From Corallococcus caeni (GTDB lineage Bacteria; Myxococcota; Myxococcia; Myxococcales; Myxococcaceae), in assembly GCF_036245865.1 (NCBI RefSeq), contig NZ_BTTW01000002.1, positions 372,001 to 436,000 on the forward strand: a stretch of DNA of 64,000 nt. The letters are read 5' to 3'. Below, piece by piece: positions 1 through 7,383 of this stretch; within the stretch, counting starts at the first letter, position 1; the number at the start of each line of letters is the position of its first letter. A program made the translations under genes and the position numbers. Under the pieces are notes generated by a model that had not been told where the DNA came from, searched no databases, and saw nothing but the letters and a program-made list of their open reading frames with translations.

Positions 1-465
1 CAGCCCCCGGAACACCTCCTCGCGCACCGCGTCCTCGGAGTGCAGCGAGCGCACCGCGCCCCCCAGCTCCGCCAGCCGCCGCAGCACCATGCGGCGGCGC
101 ACGCGGCAGGTCACGTCGCGCACCTGCACCACCCAATCCCGGGCGTGCGGATGCACCGTCAACTCCACGCGCACCCCGCCGTCACCGACGTGCAGCCACG
201 CCTCGTAGGTGCCCGCCACCGGCGCCGTGCCCAGCCGCCGCGCCAGCCGGTCCGCCGGGTCCTCCAGCGGCCCCGGCTCCCACAGCAGCGCCGTCACCGG
301 CTGTCCCACCAGCTGCTCGCGCGCGACGCCCGTCAGGCGAGACATGGCGGCGTTCGCGTGCACGAGCAGGCCGTCCCGAAGCACGAACACGCCCAGGGGC
401 ATGTCGTCGAAGAGGCGGTACACCGCCCCTGGCTCCTCGGAAACCGTCCCCACCCGACGGTTCAT
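1..465 (-). CDS. PAS-domain sensor protein, N-terminal part (runs off the window)
   Basis: The reading frame opens at an ATG (465 on the minus strand) and stays open to base 1, so about 155 N-terminal residues are visible and the rest lies outside the window. Residues about 15-60 (YRLFDDMPLGVFVLRDGLL, then ANAAMSRLTG) match the start of a PAS fold, and residues near 118 (VVQVRDVT) look like the end of a PAC segment. The downstream helical stretch could lead into a GAF or kinase module, but none is visible. It is probably a cytoplasmic sensor kinase, and it is transcribed divergently from the peptide cluster that starts at 769. Confidence 0.7.
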   Translation of the reverse strand, partial: MNRRVGTVSEEPGAVYRLFDDMPLGVFVLRDGLLVHANAAMSRLTGVAREQLVGQPVTALLWEPGPLEDPADRLARRLGTAPVAGTYEAWLHVGDGGVRVELTVHPHARDWVVQVRDVTCRVRRRMVLRRLAELGGAVRSLHSEDAVREEVFRGL

Positions 466-768
466 GCGCTCTGTGCTCCTCACCCCTCCACCTTCGCACC
501 CCTGGCCCCCCGCGGTGAAGCCACCCCCGCCCGAGAATCGCCCACCAGCGCACAACAGCCGGCCCCTCCCTGGCGCGATGCGGCGTCTCAAGACCTGGCA
601 CGTCCGCAAACCCTCTCATGTGCCTCCAACCCAAATCCTTGCATGTGTTGACAGGGTTGGTGAGAGTCTCTAGAAACATGGAATTGTAGCAGCGCGGCTT
701 GAACCGGATTCCAACGCCTGTCGCTTCCGCCAGGAATCCCGGGGGCCGCGCCTTCGGAGGGGGATGTC
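466..768. other. Divergent intergenic region
   Basis: This stretch lies between the divergent PAS sensor and PqqD-like genes. Open frames here lack coding character. It holds a good sigma-70-type promoter at 648-676 reading towards the peptide cluster. No repeat or RNA gene was seen. Confidence 0.5.
648..676 (+). promoter_or_regulatory. Candidate sigma-70 promoter of the peptide cluster
   Basis: A consensus -35 box TTGACA (648-653) is followed after exactly 17 bases by TAGAAA (671-676), a 4/6 match to the -10 box. It sits about 90 bases upstream of the PqqD-like start and is one of the few consensus-like promoters in this G+C-rich window. Confidence 0.55.
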
Positions 769-1047
769 TTGAACCTGCCCCACGCGACTTCCGGCGTCAT
801 CGTCCAGCAGCAGGACGGAGCCTTCTTCCTCCTGGACACCGAGGGGGGAGAGGTCTTCCGGGTCAACGAGACCGCCGCGCGCATCTTCGAGCTGTGCCAG
901 GGCGGCACGTCCCTGGACGGGGCGGTGGCGTCGCTGGCGCTCCGGCTGGGCGCCGCGGGCCAGGAGGAGGCCATCCGCGCGGACGTCCAGCGCACCGTGA
1001 CGCAGTTCCAGGAACTGGGGCTCTGCGAGCCCACGCGTTCCGTCTGA
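769..1047 (+). CDS. Stand-alone PqqD-like peptide chaperone (RiPP recognition element)
   Basis: A 92-residue protein with the PqqD fold pattern: an N-terminal beta region (GVIVQQQDGAFFLLDTEGG), then EVFRVNETAARIFELCQGG and a helical C-terminus. PqqD-type proteins bind the leader of a ribosomal peptide and present it to the modifying enzyme. A TTG start at 769 is chosen because GGAGGG (757-762) lies six bases upstream and an overlapping ATG at 764 runs straight into a stop. It is the first gene of the 769-7998 cluster, just upstream of two precursor-like peptides. Family assignment is fairly secure; partnership with the peptides is inferred from position. Confidence 0.75.
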   Translation: MNLPHATSGVIVQQQDGAFFLLDTEGGEVFRVNETAARIFELCQGGTSLDGAVASLALRLGAAGQEEAIRADVQRTVTQFQELGLCEPTRSV

Positions 1048-1162
1048 CCTTCCGCCGTCCGCTGAAGCGCCTTTTCCCCTCGTGAGAGGGACAGGCCGGG
1101 TCATGTCCTGGCCTTTGGGAATCCCGTGTCCCCGGGTCGCCCCGGGTGCGCGTGATGCCAGA

Positions 1163-1178
1163 CGTGAGACGTCTCACG
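1163..1178. promoter_or_regulatory. Perfect 16-bp palindrome upstream of the precursor peptides
   Basis: CGTGAGAC followed directly by GTCTCACG is a perfect 16-bp palindrome between the PqqD-like gene and the first peptide gene. It could be an operator for a dimeric regulator controlling peptide expression. No regulator gene lies inside the cluster. Confidence 0.4.
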
Positions 1179-1290
1179 GCTGGAATGAAGCACCGGTGTG
1201 TTGGCAGGCAATGTCAGACCCCCTGTCCACACTCCGCCATGTTTCACCGCAGTGGCAGTGAACGCAGCAATCCATCCCAGGAGTAACACC

Positions 1291-1389
1291 ATGTACATCC
1301 AGTCCGAGATCGTCCGCGTGTCCGCGTCGTCCGACAAGTGCACCTGCTCCAACGGCATGGTCATTTTCACGACCACGAACGCGGAGTAG
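1291..1389 (+). CDS. Putative RiPP precursor peptide 1
   Basis: A 32-residue peptide with AGGAG (1279-1283) eight bases before the ATG. It starts MYIQSEIVRVSA, carries DKCTCS at residues 15-20 and ends in a hydrophobic/threonine-rich tail (NGMVIFTTTNAE). The first dozen residues and the DKCTCS motif recur in the next gene while the tails differ, as expected for a conserved leader plus diversified core. The two cysteines in a CxC arrangement are plausible substrates for the DUF692 oxidase at 6543. The precursor role is inferred from size, duplication and neighbours. Confidence 0.7.
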   Translation: MYIQSEIVRVSASSDKCTCSNGMVIFTTTNAE

Positions 1390-1441
1390 TCGCGTCCGTC
1401 GTCTGACTCGAAACCCAAACATCAACTCCAGGAGAACCACC

Positions 1442-1534
1442 ATGTACATCCAGTCCGAGATCGTCCGCGTTTCCGCCGCCACCGACAAGTGCACCTGCTC
1501 CATGGGCATGGGCGTGATCGTCGTCGCGGAGTAA
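1442..1534 (+). CDS. Putative RiPP precursor peptide 2
   Basis: A 30-residue paralogue of the peptide at 1291, with AGGAG at 1430-1434. It has the identical start MYIQSEIVRVSA, then ATDKCTCS, and a short tail MGMGVIVVAE. The first 29 bases match the first gene exactly and the ribosome-binding regions are near copies, so this is a recent tandem duplication with divergence confined mostly to the tail. A strong hairpin follows the stop codon, which may insulate abundant peptide transcripts from the enzyme genes. Confidence 0.7.
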   Translation: MYIQSEIVRVSAATDKCTCSMGMGVIVVAE

Positions 1535-1545
1535 CGCGTTTCACG

Positions 1546-1577
1546 GCCGGGAGGAGGGCCTCGGTCCTCCTCCCGGC
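1546..1577 (+). terminator. Hairpin terminator or attenuator after the precursor peptides
   Basis: A perfect 12-bp stem (GCCGGGAGGAGG paired with CCTCCTCCCGGC) closes an 8-base loop 11 bases after the second peptide's stop, followed by TGTGTCTTT. It probably ends or attenuates transcription, giving much peptide mRNA and little enzyme mRNA. The weak T-tract leaves partial read-through likely. Confidence 0.6.
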
Positions 1578-1612
1578 TGTGTCTTTCCTCCCACTCGCCG
1601 ACACGCCCGCCC

Positions 1613-2236
1613 ATGCTGCCCGCATCCACGCAGTTGCTGCTCTTCACCCAGGCGGACGTCGGCGGACACGCGCTCTTTCGCGTCGTGCCCGTGGAGGTGT
1701 CCGTGCGCCCCGGCCAGGGACGGCTGTGGACGGACGTGTCGCGGGGCAATGCCTTCACCCCCGCGTGGCAGGACCATGCGCGCCACCTGTCCGCGGTGGG
1801 CCGCGCGCGCTACGCGCTGCCGTGGGATGAGACGGACCTGCACGTCTCGCCGCGTGGCCGCAACGTGACGCTGGATGGCAGGAGCGCGTCGCTGCCGCTG
1901 TTCGTCGCGTGGGTGGCGCTGCTCTCAGGGCTGCCCTTGCCGTCGCCCTTCCTGGGCACGGGCGTGGCGCTGGAGGCGCATGGGGAAAAGCTCGCGCCCG
2001 CGCCGCGCGAGTTCCTCCAGGGAAAGCTGGGCGTGGCGCAGTCCTACGTGACGCAGGTGTTTCCTCGGGCGGGGAGGGTGGCGGTGTTCGTGCCGGAGGG
2101 CAGCGGGTTCGACCCGGCGCCCCTGACGGCGCTGGACGTGCGGCCGGTGCCCACGCTCACGCAGGCGGTGGACGCGGTGCTGGGACTGAAGCGTCACGCC
2201 CATGGGGCCGACGCCGGGGAAGGGGTGGGGGGATGA
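1613..2236 (+). CDS. Lon-protease-domain-like (S16-like) protein of the peptide cluster
   Basis: A 207-residue protein without signal peptide or ATPase domain. Its C-terminal half resembles the Lon proteolytic domain: LDGRSASLPLFVAW at 88-100 lines up with the catalytic-serine motif (DGxSA), followed by LLSGLPL, TGVALEAHGEKLAP and QGKLGVAQ with a lysine at 138. The Ser91-Lys138 spacing (47) is close to that of the Lon dyad (43 in E. coli). RVAVFVPEGSG and a final PVPTLTQAVDAVLG match the end of the domain. It could remove the leader or be a degenerate binding fold. This is pattern recognition only. It overlaps the next gene by four bases (ATGA). Confidence 0.5.
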   Translation: MLPASTQLLLFTQADVGGHALFRVVPVEVSVRPGQGRLWTDVSRGNAFTPAWQDHARHLSAVGRARYALPWDETDLHVSPRGRNVTLDGRSASLPLFVAWVALLSGLPLPSPFLGTGVALEAHGEKLAPAPREFLQGKLGVAQSYVTQVFPRAGRVAVFVPEGSGFDPAPLTALDVRPVPTLTQAVDAVLGLKRHAHGADAGEGVGG

Positions 2237-3549
2237 TCCGCCAGGGTGCCGGTGCCCTCCGGGAGATGTACGGGCTGACGCGGGGGCTGGGGAACCTGCG
2301 GGTGATGCTGGGCTCGGGGCTGCTGGGCATGGCGGCGTCCGGCCTGCTCAACCCGGTGATGCCGTTGTACCTGCGCTCGCGCGGACTGGGCTTCCAGGAG
2401 ATTGGCGCGCTCTACACGGTGGGGGCGCTGCTGCCCATCTTCGTGCAGCCGGTGCTGGGGGCGCTGTCGGACCGCCATGGGCGCAAGCCCTTCGTGGTGG
2501 GCCTGTCGCTCGTCACGTCGCTGATGGTGCCGGCGGTGGCGCTGGTGGACGACCCGCAGCCGCTCGCCGCCGTGATGATCCTCAAGATGCTGCTGTCGCG
2601 CAGCGCGGCGCCGGTGTCCAACGCAATGGTGGCGGACTTCGCGCCCGCGCGGCAGCGCGCCACCCTCTTCGCGCTGCTGGACGCGACGTCGAACCTGGTG
2701 TTCGTCGCGGCGCTGTTCGCGTCCTCCGCCGTCATCCGCGCGCTGTCGGTGGCGGGCACCTTCTTCCTGGCGGGCGGCCTGTTCCTCGCGGGCAGCCTGC
2801 TCTTGCTGGGGCTGGATGAACCGGCGCGGCCTCCGCGCCCGGAGGCCACGCGGGGCGGAGCGGGCGCGGGCTGGGGGCTGGCGTTCCGGGGGCTCCTGTC
2901 GCCCTTCACCTACGTGAAGGACCGGCCGGGCGCGGCGGCGCTGTTCCTCTGGCAGTTCTTCTTCACCTTCGCGCTGGCGCTGTTCCCCACGTACCTGCCG
3001 CTGTACGCGGTGGAGCTGGGCGCGCCCCGGGAGGCAGTGGGTCCGCTGGTGGCGGCGTCGTGGCTGACGTACGCGTTCGCGCAGCCCTTCGGCGGGCGGC
3101 TGTCGGACCGGATGTCCCGGCGCGTGGGGCTGATTGCTCCGGGCCTCGCGGGCATGGCGGTGATGGCCGCGGTGCTGGGGGCCGCGGGATGGCTGCCGGC
3201 CGGCGCCGCGCTGCTGACGCTGGTGGCGGCCTGGGTGCTGCTGGCGATACCAGATGGCCTGCACCGCTCCTCCGCGTCCGCGCTGGTGGTGGAGCAGTCC
3301 CCGGGCCCCTCCGAGCGCGGCCGGTTCATGGGCGCGCTGGGCTCCTGCGGCGCGCTGGCCTCCGTGCTCGCGCCCGTCACGTACGGCTTCATCTCGCAGC
3401 GGGCCGGCATCGGCTGCGCGTTCCTCCTTTCGTCGGTGTCCCTCGTGCTGGCGCTCGGCTGTGTGTCGCGCGTGCGCGAGGCGTCCTCCCACGCCAATCC
3501 TGAACCGGCCCCCGTGGCCGCCCTCACCCCCACCTCGGAGCCCGGATGA
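2233..3549 (+). CDS. MFS transporter, probable exporter of the modified peptide
   Basis: A 438-residue major facilitator protein with about twelve hydrophobic segments. The family's loop motif appears as GALSDRHGRKPFV and recurs in the second half as GGRLSDRMSRRVG. The ATG at 2233 overlaps the upstream stop and the C-terminal end overlaps the next gene's start, so it is translationally coupled on both sides. It most resembles drug-exporter MFS proteins. Export of the peptide product, or self-protection, is inferred from position. Confidence 0.85.
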   Translation: MIRQGAGALREMYGLTRGLGNLRVMLGSGLLGMAASGLLNPVMPLYLRSRGLGFQEIGALYTVGALLPIFVQPVLGALSDRHGRKPFVVGLSLVTSLMVPAVALVDDPQPLAAVMILKMLLSRSAAPVSNAMVADFAPARQRATLFALLDATSNLVFVAALFASSAVIRALSVAGTFFLAGGLFLAGSLLLLGLDEPARPPRPEATRGGAGAGWGLAFRGLLSPFTYVKDRPGAAALFLWQFFFTFALALFPTYLPLYAVELGAPREAVGPLVAASWLTYAFAQPFGGRLSDRMSRRVGLIAPGLAGMAVMAAVLGAAGWLPAGAALLTLVAAWVLLAIPDGLHRSSASALVVEQSPGPSERGRFMGALGSCGALASVLAPVTYGFISQRAGIGCAFLLSSVSLVLALGCVSRVREASSHANPEPAPVAALTPTSEPG

Positions 3550-5675
3550 GCCCCCTTCGCCACCTGTGTCGCTGGGGCACCGCGCTGTTGGCCGCGCTGG
3601 TGCCCACGCTGGGACACGCTGATTCGACGTACAAGGTCACCGCGACGCGGACGCAGGACGCCATCACCATCGACGGCAAGGGGGACGAGCCCGCCTGGCA
3701 GACGGCCCCGGAGATTTCCGGCTGGTACCTCACGCGCGTCAACTACGGCAAGCCCGCGCCGGACGACACCCAGGTCCGCATCCTCTACGACCAGGACAAC
3801 CTGTACTTCCTCTTCCACTGCCTGGACTCCAAGCCGGAGCGCATCACCGGCTACACGGTGCAGAACGAGGGGTTCCTCCACCAGGAGGACAACATCACCA
3901 TCATCCTGGACACGTTCCTGGACCACCGGAACGCGTACTACTTCTGGACCAACCCGCTGGGCGTGCGCACCGACGGGCGCATCGTGGATGACGGCGAGGC
4001 GTTCTCCACCAACTGGCGCGGCGAGTGGGAGACGAAGTCCACCATCGTGAAGGACGGGTGGATTTCGGAGGTGCGCATCCCGTTCGCCAACTTCCAGTTC
4101 GAGACGAAGGACGACATCTCCTTCGGCATGCTCCTGGACCGCGAACAGTCGCGCAACCAGGAGTGGAGCAACTGGACGCCGGACGGCGTCAACAGCGCGA
4201 AGGTGAGCCGCTACCCGCACCTGGAGGGGCTCAAGGGCATCAAGCCGCGCTCCATCTTCAGCATCACCCCGTACGTGGCCACCACGGTGGCGCTGAAGAC
4301 GACGGACGACCGGGGCGTCTTCCGTCCCAACGTGGGCGCGGACGCGCGCATCGACCCGACGCCCTGGCTGTCGGTGAAGCTCACCGCCAACCCGGACTTC
4401 AGCGACGCGGAAGCGGACCAGAGCTTCCTCCTGCTGGACACGGACCAGCCGCTCCTGCCGGAGCGCCGCGCGTTCTTCACGGAGAGCGAGCACCTCTTCA
4501 TCGCGCCCATCAACGTCTTCACCTCGCGCCGCATCGCGCTGCGGCCGCATGACCGGGTGTGGGGTGGCCTGCAGCTCACGGGCAAGCTGGGGGGCTTGAG
4601 CTTCTCGATGATGGACGTGCAGCACCGCGACTCCACCGGCCGGGACGCCAACGGGCGCGAGGTCTTCGAGAACGTCAACTCCGGCGTGCTGCGGTTGCAG
4701 CAGGACATCGGCAAGCGGTCGATGATTGCCCTGGTGGCCATCAACCGCAGCGGGCGGGGCGGGCTGTTCGGGGACTCGGACTTCCAGACGGTGGGCGTGG
4801 ACGGCAACTTCCACCTCTTCGAGGAGTTCTTCATCCAGGCGCAGGCGCTGAAGAGCTGGAGCCCGCTGGGCAACGAGGACTCGGACGCGTACCACGTGGG
4901 CCTGCACCGCTTCGACACGCTGTCCGAGTTCTGGTTGCAGTTCGAGGACATCGGGAAGAACTACGCGAACCCGCTGGGCTGGACGCCGGTGGTGGACAAG
5001 CAGGGCTACAACTCGCGCCTGTTCCTGAACCCGTTCCCCAAGTGGCGCTTCCTGCCCCGGCTGGACGTGACGTGGGACTCGCTGTGGCGCCGCAACCACG
5101 AGGGCGAGCGCACGCGCTGGCGCAACCGCCTCAACGTGCAGCCCTACCTGCACCACGACTTCGCGCTCTACCTGGAGGGCATCTACGACGACAACCTGGG
5201 CTTCCGGGACCGGCTGGGCACGTTCGGCTTCACCCTGTTCCCGCACGACTGGCAGAGCTACACGCTGACCGCCGTCGCCGGCCGCTTCCTGGGCGGGGAG
5301 ATCCGCGGCTTCAACGGCGCGGCGAACATCAAGATTGGCCCGCACATCGTCGCGCGCTTCAGCGGCTTCTACACGCGCAACTTCAACGTGCCGACGAACA
5401 GCGACCTCTACGGCGTGTCCGGGGACGGCTACAGCTTCTCCGGCTACGCGCAGCTGCGCTACCACTTCAGCCCGGACCTCTACGCGCGCCTGACCTTGCA
5501 GAAGGGCGGCGTGTACGAGCTGGCGGACTACAACGCCGTGAAGGGCACGTTCCTGGACGCGATGGTGGGGTGGCACTACCGCCAGTGGAGCGACATCTTC
5601 CTCGTCTACACGGATCAGCCCTTCGGCGGCTCCCAGGAGCGGCGGATCCTCTCGAAGATCTCCTTCAACTACTGA
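3546..5675 (+). CDS. DUF5916 / CBM9-like outer-membrane beta-barrel protein
   Basis: A 709-residue protein with a signal peptide (cleavage probably after LVPTLGHA, residue 25). Residues about 30-200 form a carbohydrate-binding-module-9-like domain (AITIDGKGDEPAW, then VRILYDQDNLYFLFHC). The rest is rich in alternating aromatic strands and ends in FNY, as in outer-membrane barrels of the DUF5916 family. The ATGA overlap with the MFS gene suggests coupled production. In this setting it could pass the product across, or retrieve it at, the outer membrane. Proteins of this family are also found outside peptide clusters. Confidence 0.75.
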   Translation: MSPLRHLCRWGTALLAALVPTLGHADSTYKVTATRTQDAITIDGKGDEPAWQTAPEISGWYLTRVNYGKPAPDDTQVRILYDQDNLYFLFHCLDSKPERITGYTVQNEGFLHQEDNITIILDTFLDHRNAYYFWTNPLGVRTDGRIVDDGEAFSTNWRGEWETKSTIVKDGWISEVRIPFANFQFETKDDISFGMLLDREQSRNQEWSNWTPDGVNSAKVSRYPHLEGLKGIKPRSIFSITPYVATTVALKTTDDRGVFRPNVGADARIDPTPWLSVKLTANPDFSDAEADQSFLLLDTDQPLLPERRAFFTESEHLFIAPINVFTSRRIALRPHDRVWGGLQLTGKLGGLSFSMMDVQHRDSTGRDANGREVFENVNSGVLRLQQDIGKRSMIALVAINRSGRGGLFGDSDFQTVGVDGNFHLFEEFFIQAQALKSWSPLGNEDSDAYHVGLHRFDTLSEFWLQFEDIGKNYANPLGWTPVVDKQGYNSRLFLNPFPKWRFLPRLDVTWDSLWRRNHEGERTRWRNRLNVQPYLHHDFALYLEGIYDDNLGFRDRLGTFGFTLFPHDWQSYTLTAVAGRFLGGEIRGFNGAANIKIGPHIVARFSGFYTRNFNVPTNSDLYGVSGDGYSFSGYAQLRYHFSPDLYARLTLQKGGVYELADYNAVKGTFLDAMVGWHYRQWSDIFLVYTDQPFGGSQERRILSKISFNY

Positions 5676-5695
5676 CCTGACCCGAGGGCCTTCGC

Positions 5696-6538
5696 ATGAC
5701 CGCCGCAGACCCGCAGAGCCTCAAGCGCCGCTACGACGAGGTGTCCCCGAAGTACGACCAGGGCGCGCCCAACGCCATGGCCATCAAGCTGTTCTGGCTG
5801 ACCTACGAGCACCTCACCTGGAAGCCGGTGGAGGCGCTGCTGCCCAGGGACGGCACGGCCTGGCGCGTGCTGGACGCGGGCGGCGGCGGCGGCAAGTTCG
5901 GCACGCGCTTCGCGGAAGGAGGGCACCACGTCACCGTGCTGGACATCTCTCCGGGCATGCTGGACGGCGCCAGGGCCCAGTTCGCCGCGAAGGGGCTCCT
6001 GGACCGCGTGGCCTTCGTGGAGGGGAACGTCGCGGCGCTGGAGCTGCCGGACGCGGCCTTCGACCTGGTCTTCTGCGAAGGCGACCCGGTGTCGTACTGC
6101 CTGGACGCGTACCCGCGCGCGGTGAAGGAGCTGGTGCGCGTGGCGAAGCCGGGCGCGCCCGTCGTGCTGGGCGTGGACAACCGCTACGAGGCGTTCTCCG
6201 GGTACTTGAAGCAGGGCAAGCCGCAGGAGGCCTTCCGCACGCTCCACGACGGCCGCACGACGTGCCCGTACGGCCTGCCGGTGCACGCCTTCACGGTGCG
6301 CGAGCTGGAGCGCGCGGTGGCGGACTCGGGCGCGGAGCTGCTGGAGATCTTCGGCAAGCCGGTGATGTTCTTCGACATGCTCCACGCGATGACGGCCGCG
6401 CACGGTGGCACCGCGGAGAAGCCGTGGGACGCGTGGGCCGCGCGCGAGGAGATACTGGCGTTGCAGGAGAAGCTGGCGCACGAGGGCTTCGCCGTCCTGG
6501 GGCAGCACCTCCAGGTGATGGCGCGGCGCAAGGCCTGA
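5696..6538 (+). CDS. Class I SAM-dependent methyltransferase of the peptide cluster
   Basis: A 280-residue protein with the SAM-binding motif VLDAGGGGGKFGTRFAEGG (near residues 58-77), an acidic strand end (VTVLDISPGML) and a later FDLVFCEGDPVSYCLDAY motif. It sits 20 bases after the barrel gene and 4 bases before the DUF692 gene, so it belongs to the same transcript. Methyltransferases accompany some DUF692 pathways, where a sulfur is methylated; that a cysteine thiol of the CTC peptides is the acceptor is a guess. Confidence 0.8.
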   Translation: MTAADPQSLKRRYDEVSPKYDQGAPNAMAIKLFWLTYEHLTWKPVEALLPRDGTAWRVLDAGGGGGKFGTRFAEGGHHVTVLDISPGMLDGARAQFAAKGLLDRVAFVEGNVAALELPDAAFDLVFCEGDPVSYCLDAYPRAVKELVRVAKPGAPVVLGVDNRYEAFSGYLKQGKPQEAFRTLHDGRTTCPYGLPVHAFTVRELERAVADSGAELLEIFGKPVMFFDMLHAMTAAHGGTAEKPWDAWAAREEILALQEKLAHEGFAVLGQHLQVMARRKA

Positions 6539-6542
6539 CGCC

Positions 6543-7373
6543 ATGGGCCTTCCCTTCCTGGGCGTGGGGCTCAGCTACCGCTGGGACCTCAATCCGCACC
6601 TGGCGCGTGGCAACCCCGGCGTGGACTGGCTGGAGGTGACGCCAGAACACTTCCTGCCGCTCACGCCGGACTCGGAGCGGCGGCTGGAGCTGCTCGCGAA
6701 GCGCTATCCCCTGGTGGGCCACAGCCTGGAGCTGTCGGTGGGCTCGGACGGCGTGGACGCGCCCGGCTACCGGGACGGCTTGAAGCGCATCCGCCAGGTC
6801 ACGAAGAGCGTCTGGCACGGGGACCACCTGTGCTTCACGCGCGTGGGGAACCTGCCCCTGCGCGCGCTGACGCCGGTGCCGCTGACGGAGGAGGCGGTGG
6901 CCACGTGCGTGCGCAACGTGAAGGCGGCGCGAGCGGACCTGGACGTGCCCTTCGTGGTGGAGAACATCGCGTACCTCTTCCACACGCCGCTCAACACGCT
7001 GGACGAGGCGGAGTTCCTGCGCCGCGTGGTGGAGGGCGCGGACTGCGGCCTGCTGCTGGATTTGCACAACCTGTATTGCAACGCGGTCAACCACGGGTTC
7101 GACCCGTATGCCTTCCTGGACCGTCTGCCTTTGGAGCGCGTGGTGCAGGTGCACCTGGCGGGCGGCGTCACGATGGAGGGATTGAGGTTGGACAGCCACT
7201 CCGCGCCGTCGCCGGAGGAGGTGTGGCGCCTGCTGGAGTACGTGGCGCCACGCAGCCCGGTGCGCGGGGTGAACTTCGAGATGGACAGCGGCTTTCCTCC
7301 CTTCGCGCGGCTGGTGGAGGAGCTGGCCCGCGCGCGCGCCATCCTCCAGCGCTGCGGCGCGAGCGCGGCTTGA
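6543..7373 (+). CDS. DUF692-family multinuclear iron oxidase (MNIO; MbnB/TglH-like)
   Basis: A 276-residue protein of usual family length with the TIM-barrel pattern of DUF692. Probable metal ligands are visible in order: GHSLEL (H60), WHGDH (H92, D94, H95), VVENIAY (E140, N141), LLDLHNLY (D173, H175, N176), QVHLAGG (H204), LDSHSAP (D217, H219) and NFEMDSG (E246). Known members use two or three irons and oxygen to rearrange cysteine or other residues in peptides (methanobactin, 3-thiaglutamate, chryseobasin-type products). It is followed after ten bases by its likely partner. Family call is strong; the reaction is not predictable. Confidence 0.9.
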   Translation: MGLPFLGVGLSYRWDLNPHLARGNPGVDWLEVTPEHFLPLTPDSERRLELLAKRYPLVGHSLELSVGSDGVDAPGYRDGLKRIRQVTKSVWHGDHLCFTRVGNLPLRALTPVPLTEEAVATCVRNVKAARADLDVPFVVENIAYLFHTPLNTLDEAEFLRRVVEGADCGLLLDLHNLYCNAVNHGFDPYAFLDRLPLERVVQVHLAGGVTMEGLRLDSHSAPSPEEVWRLLEYVAPRSPVRGVNFEMDSGFPPFARLVEELARARAILQRCGASAA

Positions 7374-7383
7374 GCAACCGACG

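Noticed and set aside
1198-1389. Longer version of precursor peptide 1 starting at 1198
   Set aside because: Extra 31 codons lack similarity to the second peptide, and AGGAG sits directly before the ATG at 1291.
2910-5576. Very long antisense open frame (888 codons) opposite the DUF5916 gene
   Set aside because: Produced by high-G+C codon bias; low-complexity Val/Arg/Glu/His-rich translation with no domain, while the plus strand encodes a clear barrel protein with signal peptide.
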